This document shows, piece after piece, positions 59,107-64,000 of a stretch of DNA of 64,000 nt. Origin of the DNA: Streptomyces sp. man185 (GTDB lineage: Bacteria > Actinomycetota > Actinomycetes > Streptomycetales > Streptomycetaceae). Each line of letters starts with the position of its first letter. Position 1 is the first letter of the stretch. The notes beneath the pieces were generated by a model, which ran no database searches, was not told the DNA's origin, and saw nothing but the letters and a program-made list of their open reading frames with translations. The position numbers and the translations under genes are program-made. Where the stretch lies: the NCBI GenBank assembly GCA_002551355.1, contig NTHE01000039.1, positions 1-64,000 on the forward strand. Reading direction: 5' to 3'.

Positions 59107-60201
59107 TCAGGAAAGGCGCTTGACCGCCGCCGCCACCCGCTCGTCGGTCGCGGTGAACGCCACCCGGACGAAGCTCGCGCCCGCCGGGCCGTAGAAGTCG
59201 CCGGGCGCCACCAGGATGCCCCGCTCCGCGAGGTACGCCACGGTGTCCCAGCACGGCTCGTCGCGGGTCGCCCACAGGTAGAGGCCGGCCTCGCTGTGCT
59301 CGACCCGGAAGCCGTGCGCCTCCAGGGCCGCGCGCAGGGCGAGGCGCCGGTCCGCGTAGCGGGCGCGCTGCTCGGAGACGTGCACGTCGTCGCCGAGGGC
59401 GGCGACGGTGGCGGCCTGGACGGGAGCGGCCGTCATCATCCCGCCGTGCTTGCGGATCAGCAGCAGCTCGCCGAGGACGGCCGCGTCGCCCGCGATGAAG
59501 GCGGCCCGGTATCCGGCCAGGTTGGAGCGCTTGGAGAGCGAGTGGACCGCCACGATGCCGTCGTAGTGACCGCCGCAGACGTCCGGGTGGAGCACCGAGA
59601 CCGGCTCGGCGTCCCAGCCCAGCTCCAGGTAGCACTCGTCGCTGAGGACCAGGATTCCGTGCTCGCGCGCCCACGCGACGATCCGGATCAGCTCGTCCTT
59701 GGACAGCACCTTGCCGGTCGGGTTGGACGGGGAGTTGAGCCAGAGCAGCTTCAGCCCCGCCGGGTCCAGCTCGGTCGGGTCGTCGTAGACGACGGGCTCC
59801 GCGCCGCAGAGCCGGGCGCCGACCTCGTACGTCGGGTAGGCGAGCCGGGGGTAGGCCACCTTGTCGCCCGCGCCGAGCCCGAGCTGCGTCGGCAGCCAGG
59901 CCACCAGCTCCTTGGAGCCGACGACCGGCAGCACGTTGGCGTGGGTCACGCCGACCGCGCCGAGGCGGCGCTCCACCCAGCCGGTCAGCGCGTCCCGCAG
60001 AGCCTCGGTGCCCCACACCGTCGGATAGCCGGGGCTGTCCGCCGCGTCGACCAGCGCCCGCCGGATCAGCTCGGGGACCGGGTCGACGGGGGTGCCGACC
60101 GACAGGTCCACGATGCCGTCCGGGTGGGCCTGGGCCGTCGACTTGTAGGGCGCGAGCTTGTCCCAGGGGAAGACCGGGAGGCGGGAGGAGACTGCGGACA
60201 C
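59107..60201 (-). CDS. dapC: Succinyldiaminopimelate transaminase
   Basis: A PLP-dependent class I/II aminotransferase of 364 residues that makes N-succinyl-LL-DAP, the substrate of DapE. Key regions are LSVGTPVDPVP, LNSPSNPTGK, SDECYLELGW and the PLP lysine in HSLSKRSNLAGYR. Actinobacterial DapC carries this N-terminus (SRLPVFPWDKLAPYK). GTG 60201 is used. It is downstream of fdxA on the same strand, an arrangement known in actinobacteria. Confidence 0.91.
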   Translation of the reverse strand: MSAVSSRLPVFPWDKLAPYKSTAQAHPDGIVDLSVGTPVDPVPELIRRALVDAADSPGYPTVWGTEALRDALTGWVERRLGAVGVTHANVLPVVGSKELVAWLPTQLGLGAGDKVAYPRLAYPTYEVGARLCGAEPVVYDDPTELDPAGLKLLWLNSPSNPTGKVLSKDELIRIVAWAREHGILVLSDECYLELGWDAEPVSVLHPDVCGGHYDGIVAVHSLSKRSNLAGYRAAFIAGDAAVLGELLLIRKHGGMMTAAPVQAATVAALGDDVHVSEQRARYADRRLALRAALEAHGFRVEHSEAGLYLWATRDEPCWDTVAYLAERGILVAPGDFYGPAGASFVRVAFTATDERVAAAVKRLS

Positions 60202-60322
60202 GGGGCTCTGCTTTCTCGGGGCTTTCTCGGGCTGTTCAGGTACCGGCAGCGGTACGGGGAAACACCTCGGTCCCGCACGGGACGAGCCGTACGGGACCGG
60301 GCTGCGCACGTGGTGCCGCCGC

Positions 60323-60643
60323 TTACTGGTTCTGCGGCGGCAGTCCGGCGACGAACGCGTGGTCGCGCTCGATGAGACCGAGCTTTGAAGCACCGCCCGG
60401 CGAGCCGAGGTCGTCGAAGAACTCGACGTTCGCCTTGTAGTAGTCCTTCCACTCCTCCGGAGTGTCGTCCTCGTAGAAGATGGCCTCGACCGGGCAGACC
60501 GGCTCACAGGCTCCGCAGTCGACGCACTCGTCCGGGTGGATGTACAAGGACCGCTGGCCCTCGTAGATGCAGTCGACGGGGCACTCTTCGATGCAGGCCT
60601 TGTCCTTCACGTCGACACAAGGCTGCGCGATGACGTAGGTCAC
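60323..60643 (-). CDS. fdxA: Seven-iron ferredoxin
   Basis: A 106-residue electron carrier. The first cluster region has CVDVKDKACIEECPVDC and the second CVDCGACEPVCP. Missing and extra cysteine spacing fits a [3Fe-4S][4Fe-4S] ferredoxin of the FdxA type. GTG 60643 follows GAGGAGG. The redox partner is unknown. Confidence 0.93.
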   Translation of the reverse strand: MTYVIAQPCVDVKDKACIEECPVDCIYEGQRSLYIHPDECVDCGACEPVCPVEAIFYEDDTPEEWKDYYKANVEFFDDLGSPGGASKLGLIERDHAFVAGLPPQNQ

Positions 60644-60760
60644 GCTGTCGTTCCTCCTCGGTAGGGCGTTGGCTCTCGCGCGGGAGCGCGGCGTCGTCGA
60701 TGCCCGCCCCTAGTATCTCCGTTCTCGGGCGCGATCCGAACAGGAGGGGCGGACAGAGCT

Positions 60761-61759
60761 GTGGAATTCACCATCGGCGGACGGCTGGAGGTCCGCATCA
60801 CCCCCGCTGACGTGGGCAAACGCGTATCCGTGCGCCGCCGGACGGACGGCGGGGGCACGGGCGTGCAATTCGCCGACACGGTCGGCGTGCTCACATCATG
60901 GGACGGCGGTGTGCTCTCGATCACAGATAAGAGCGGAAAATCCGTCCACATCGTGGAATCGTCACTGGCCGCGGGCAAGGTCGTGCCCGCGGCCCCGGCC
61001 CGGCGCCGGGGCCCCGCCGCCTCCTTCGAGGAGCTGGCGGCCGTGACCGCGCGCGCCTGGCAGCCCGTCGAGAGCGAGGCGCTGGGCGACTGGCGGCTGC
61101 GCGCGGCCGGGGGCTTCACCCGGCGCGCCAACTCCGCGCTGCCGCTCGGCGATCCGGGCCTGCCGCTCGACGAGGCGCTCGGGCGGGTCCGCCACTGGTA
61201 CGAGGAGCGTGGCCTGCCCGCGTACGTCCAGACGGCGACCGGGGCCGAGGGCACGCAGGAGACCCTGTGCGCGGAGCTGGAGCGGCACGGCTGGCGGCGC
61301 GAGGTCTCGGCGGAGGTGCGGATCGCCGCGCTGGCGCCGGTCGGGGACCGGGACGCGGAGGTGTCCGCGGTCCGCCTGACCCGGGAGCCGGACGCGGACT
61401 GGCTCGCCCGCTACCAGCGCTTCTCCACCCCCGGCCCCCATGTGCTGCGGGTGCTGGGCAGCGGCCCCTCGGTCTGGTTCGCCACGGTGCCGGGGGACGC
61501 CGGCGCGCCGCCGGACGCGATCGGGCGGTGTGTCGTGGACGGGCGGTGGGCGGGGTTCATGGCCGTCGAGGTCGCCCCGGAGCAGCGGCGGCGCGGACTG
61601 GCCACCACCGTGATGACCGCGCTGGCCCGCCGGGCGCTGGACGAGGGCGCTTCGGCGGCCTGGCTCCAGGTCGAGGAGGACAATGAGGGGGCGCGGGCGC
61701 TGTACGACGGCATGGGCTTCGCGGGCCACCACCGCTATCACCACTACCGCTCGGCATGA
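60761..61759 (+). CDS. GNAT family N-acetyltransferase with N-terminal small-barrel domain
   Basis: A 332-residue protein. Residues 1-75 form a small beta-rich domain (GGRLEVRITPADVGKRVSVRR). Residues about 90-332 contain GNAT features ending in VAPEQRRRGLATTVMTALARRAL (acetyl-CoA site) and QVEEDNEGARALYDGMGF. Substrate unknown. It starts at GTG 60761 with AGGAGGGG upstream. The SirB1-like gene follows 58 bp later. Confidence 0.83.
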   Translation: MEFTIGGRLEVRITPADVGKRVSVRRRTDGGGTGVQFADTVGVLTSWDGGVLSITDKSGKSVHIVESSLAAGKVVPAAPARRRGPAASFEELAAVTARAWQPVESEALGDWRLRAAGGFTRRANSALPLGDPGLPLDEALGRVRHWYEERGLPAYVQTATGAEGTQETLCAELERHGWRREVSAEVRIAALAPVGDRDAEVSAVRLTREPDADWLARYQRFSTPGPHVLRVLGSGPSVWFATVPGDAGAPPDAIGRCVVDGRWAGFMAVEVAPEQRRRGLATTVMTALARRALDEGASAAWLQVEEDNEGARALYDGMGFAGHHRYHHYRSA

Positions 61760-61817
61760 GGGACCACGCGGCAGGCCGCCGGGGCGGGGACAGGAGGAGC
61801 AGGGGCGTGGGTCGCAT

Positions 61818-62699
61818 ATGAGTGCGCTGGATTCCGGGGCGGCCGAGCGGCGGCGGCAGTTCGCCGAGGAGGCCCGGTCCGAGCGGCCGGATCTCGCTTT
61901 CCTGTGCCTGCTGCTGGGCGCGGAGGCCGGACCGGTGGGGCCCGCCGAAGTAGTCCCGGTCAATCCGGGGGAGTCCGTCCCCGACCCGTACGGCATCGAC
62001 GCCGCGCAGATCGAGCTGGACCGGCTGGCCGGACTGCTGCCCCACGGCTCCCGCTCCCCCGCCGCCTGGGCCTCGGCGCTGGCCGAACTGCTGGGTGGGC
62101 GCTGTGGATTCGGCGGCTCGTCGGTCGACTACCAGCGGCTGGACTCCTCGCTCCTCCAGCAGGTGCTGCGACGCCGCAGAGGGCTGCCGATCCTGCTCTC
62201 CGTCGTCTGGATCGAGGTCGCCAGGAGGGCGGGCGCACCGGTGTACGGGGTGGCGCTGCCCGGGCACTTCGTGGTCGGCTTCGGCAATCGGGAGGACCCG
62301 GTGCTGGCCGATCCGTTCGCCGGGGGCGCACCGCTGACCGGCCAGGACGCCGAGCTGCTGGTGACGGGGGCGACCGGGGCGGCGCTGGAGCCGTCGATGA
62401 TGGGGCCCGCCCGCCCGCTGGAGATCGTGCTGCGGATCCTGAACAACGTCCGGGCGTGGGCGGCGGCCCGGCCCGAGCGCACGGACGTGGCTCTGTGGGC
62501 GGTGGAGCTGTCGCTGCTCCTGCCCGCGCATCCGGCCAGGCTCCGCTACGAGCACGCCCAGCTCCTCGTCCAGCGCGGTGAGTTCCAGCGCGGGGCGGCG
62601 GAGATGGAGGAATATGCGGAGATCCTCGACGGTATCGAGCCGACGACGGCCGAGAACATCCGGCGCAAGGCCCACGCCGCACGCGCCCTGCTGAACTGA
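61818..62699 (+). CDS. SirB1-type transglutaminase-like protein
   Basis: A 293-residue protein with the SirB1_N transglutaminase-like fold: SSLLQQVLRRRRGLPILLS and VYGVALPGHFVVGF. The C-terminal third is helical, TPR-like (YEHAQLLVQRGEFQRGAAEME). Function unknown; no peptidase triad is evident in this stretch. It starts at ATG 61818. Confidence 0.83.
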   Translation: MSALDSGAAERRRQFAEEARSERPDLAFLCLLLGAEAGPVGPAEVVPVNPGESVPDPYGIDAAQIELDRLAGLLPHGSRSPAAWASALAELLGGRCGFGGSSVDYQRLDSSLLQQVLRRRRGLPILLSVVWIEVARRAGAPVYGVALPGHFVVGFGNREDPVLADPFAGGAPLTGQDAELLVTGATGAALEPSMMGPARPLEIVLRILNNVRAWAAARPERTDVALWAVELSLLLPAHPARLRYEHAQLLVQRGEFQRGAAEMEEYAEILDGIEPTTAENIRRKAHAARALLN

Positions 62700-62969
62700 A
62701 CCGGCCAACCGGCGGGAAATTTGCGGAATCTGCCGCACCACCGGCCCCCTGGACGCCCCCGCGGTGGCGAGACGGATGGGTCCGTGGGCGATGTGCGCTC
62801 CCGCTTTACATCCGAACGCCCCCTTCCGCGCCCAACGGGCGCGTTATTCGGCCTGTTCGTCGGCGTACGCGAATGCCCATGCGCTCAACTGGAAACCCGT
62901 CACCGGGCGCGCACGACCCATCGCATTCCGCTGTGGGCGGGCCGGAAGAGAAATGCTGAGGGCAGATTG
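62700..62969 (+). other. Promoter region of the atypical response regulator
   Basis: 270 bp with no gene recognised and no strong hairpin. It is slightly AT-richer near 62715 and 62930. Presumably holds the regulator promoter. Confidence 0.4.
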
Positions 62970-63575
62970 ATGACGACCGTGCTGCTGGTCCACACCGTGC
63001 CGTTGTGGCGCGCATCGCTGGCCTCGCTCCTCGGCACGGGGCGGGGAATAGAGGTCCGCACCGCCGAACGCGGTGCGATACGCGCCGCGCTGAGCGGTCC
63101 GGGACCCGATGTGCTCCTCACCGACCTCGACTGTCCGGGCGCACTGGACGTACTCGACGAGATGAGGACGATGACCGCCCCGCACGGCGAGCCGTGTCCG
63201 CTCGCCGTGCTCACCTGCAGCGACCGGCCGCGCGGTCTGCGGCGGGCGTACGAGGCGGGAGCCCTCGGTTACATCGACAAGTACCGTCCGGTGGACGACC
63301 TGTCCGAGGTGATGCACAAACTGGCGGACGGCGGACGGCATATCGACGAGTCGCTGGCCTTCAGCCTCTTGCAGGTGGCCGACATGCCGTTATCGCCGCG
63401 GGAATTGAGTGTGCTCTCGTTGGCCGAGGGGGGTGACACCGTGGCCGGAATCGCCGCGCGACTGCACCTGACTCCGGGGACGGTCCGCAACTATCTGGCC
63501 GCCGCCATCCGGAAGTCAGGGGGGCGGAATCGGCTGGACGCGATCAGACGGGCGAAGGAGGCGGGGTGGATCTGA
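62970..63575 (+). CDS. Atypical LuxR-type response regulator (RamR/AmfR-like)
   Basis: A 201-residue DNA-binding regulator. The receiver domain keeps a phosphoacceptor-like Asp in LLTDLDCPG, Thr in AVLTCSD and Lys in GYIDKYR. It lacks the usual N-terminal acidic pair (the strand reads LLVHTVPLW). The C-terminal HTH is PLSPRELSVLSLAEGG and LHLTPGTVRNYLAAAIRK. No kinase gene is adjacent. Resemblance to RamR/AmfR, activators of the SapB lanthipeptide genes, and convergence with an ABC exporter gene suggest such a locus to the right. ATG 62970 follows GAGGG. Confidence 0.75.
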   Translation: MTTVLLVHTVPLWRASLASLLGTGRGIEVRTAERGAIRAALSGPGPDVLLTDLDCPGALDVLDEMRTMTAPHGEPCPLAVLTCSDRPRGLRRAYEAGALGYIDKYRPVDDLSEVMHKLADGGRHIDESLAFSLLQVADMPLSPRELSVLSLAEGGDTVAGIAARLHLTPGTVRNYLAAAIRKSGGRNRLDAIRRAKEAGWI

Positions 63576-64000
63576 TGCCGCGCCGCTCCTTCCGGTCGGG
63601 GCCCGCCGCTCCGGTCGGGGCCTCCGCATCCTCCGGCTCCCAGTGGCCGGCCAGGTCCCGGTAGAGGGCGCTGGAGCGCCGGAGTTCGTCGGGGGTGCCG
63701 CACCGGGTGCGCGGGCCGTCCATCACCAGGGTCCGGTCGGCGCGGCGCGCCGAGCTGAGCCGGTGGGCGACGACGACCAGCGCGCCCGGCAGGGCGGCGA
63801 ACGCCAGCTCGGCCCGGGTCTCGGCAGCCGGGTCGAGCCGGCTGGTGGCCTCGTCGAGGATCAGCAGCGGCGGGGCGGCGAGGTAGGCCCGGCCGAGCGC
63901 GACGAGCTGCCGTTCGCCCTGGGAGAGCCGGTCCGGTTCGAGCGCCGCGTCGAGGGAGCCGAGCCGGGAGAGCAGCGCGTCCAGGCCGACCGCGTCCACC
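63544..64000 (-). CDS. ABC exporter ATP-binding domain (5' part outside window)
   Basis: The C-terminal part of an ABC exporter, open through the right edge. Visible are the signature LSQGERQLVALGRAYL, Walker B PLLILDEATSRLDP, the H-loop VVAHRLSSA and a Pro/Arg-rich tail. Membrane segments and Walker A would lie outside. Its stop overlaps the regulator's 3' end by 32 bases, convergently. The tail Asp-for-Lys charge pattern and Leu-rich D-loop are ordinary for RamA/RamB- or lanthipeptide-type exporters, but the partner genes cannot be seen. Confidence 0.8.
   Translation of the reverse strand, partial: VDAVGLDALLSRLGSLDAALEPDRLSQGERQLVALGRAYLAAPPLLILDEATSRLDPAAETRAELAFAALPGALVVVAHRLSSARRADRTLVMDGPRTRCGTPDELRRSSALYRDLAGHWEPEDAEAPTGAAGPDRKERRGIRSTPPPSPV

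Noticed and set aside
1..64000. CRISPR array, tRNA/rRNA genes, insertion sequences, integrase or prophage
   Set aside because: No regularly spaced repeats, no cloverleaf-like or rRNA sequences, and no transposase, integrase or phage structural motifs were seen on either strand.

Overview
The window is chromosomal DNA from a Streptomyces-like actinomycete. It is GC-rich throughout, with strong third-position GC bias and many GTG starts. It carries mycothiol-linked and lineage-typical genes (mycoredoxin, AdnAB, DUF3107, DUF3117, DUF3152, a TatB/HtrA/anti-sigma/ECF-sigma block). I see no rRNA or tRNA genes, insertion sequences, prophage or CRISPR array. Nearly every interval is filled by genes on alternating strands with tight convergent ends and perfect-stem terminators.

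Left half (about 1-34,000). This follows an actinobacterial core block whose order, from memory of family synteny, resembles Mycobacterium tuberculosis Rv3198c-Rv3211: uvrD2 (cut by the left edge), mrx1, nudC, an M20 peptidase, adnB-adnA, an alkyltransferase-like protein, moeZ, DUF3152, an alpha/beta hydrolase, a TetR regulator, DUF3107, a MiaE-like ferritin-fold protein and a DEAD-box helicase. Between adnA and moeZ lie a flippase-like membrane protein with an embedded pseudokinase domain and a secreted TAP-like hydrolase. Between moeZ and DUF3152 sits an accessory module at 18,803-24,611: a PelF-type DUF3492 glycosyltransferase, a polytopic membrane protein, a sugar-nucleotide epimerase and a spherulin-4 (GH135-like) protein that seems to lack its catalytic residues. 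A decayed ABC ATPase remnant lies beside this module.

Middle (about 32,600-46,400). This holds an alpha/beta hydrolase, a NYN-domain RNase, a 50-residue orphan gene behind a perfect sigmaR-type promoter, MarC, a PHP phosphoesterase, DUF6758, an MFS exporter and a suppressor-of-fused protein. It also holds CorA with a possible leader peptide, an MgtE_N/CBS protein with DUF1003, and the Mrp Fe-S carrier.

Right half (46,500-64,000). tatB, an HtrA-type protease, a ZAS anti-sigma factor, an ECF sigma factor and a divergent O-methyltransferase form a block like Rv1220c-Rv1224. They are followed by DUF3117, enoyl-CoA hydratase, tag, a DivIVA-like protein, a FolP paralogue, a LOG protein, dapE, a lysozyme-like protein, a secreted repeat protein, dapC and fdxA. 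The last genes are a GNAT protein, a SirB1-like protein and, at the edge, an atypical LuxR-type response regulator convergent with a truncated ABC exporter gene. That pairing recalls the end of a ram/amf (SapB) lanthipeptide locus.

How the parts fit together. DNA repair (UvrD2, AdnAB, ATL, Tag), thiol and oxidative stress (mrx1 with a sigmaR promoter, MoeZ), envelope stress (ECF sigma/anti-sigma/HtrA/TatB) and lysine/peptidoglycan precursor supply (dapE, dapC) are the main functional groups. Small-scale features recur: leaderless-type promoters (TANNNT six or seven bases before the start codon) and short tandem duplications, two of which copy the end of a gene including its stop codon.
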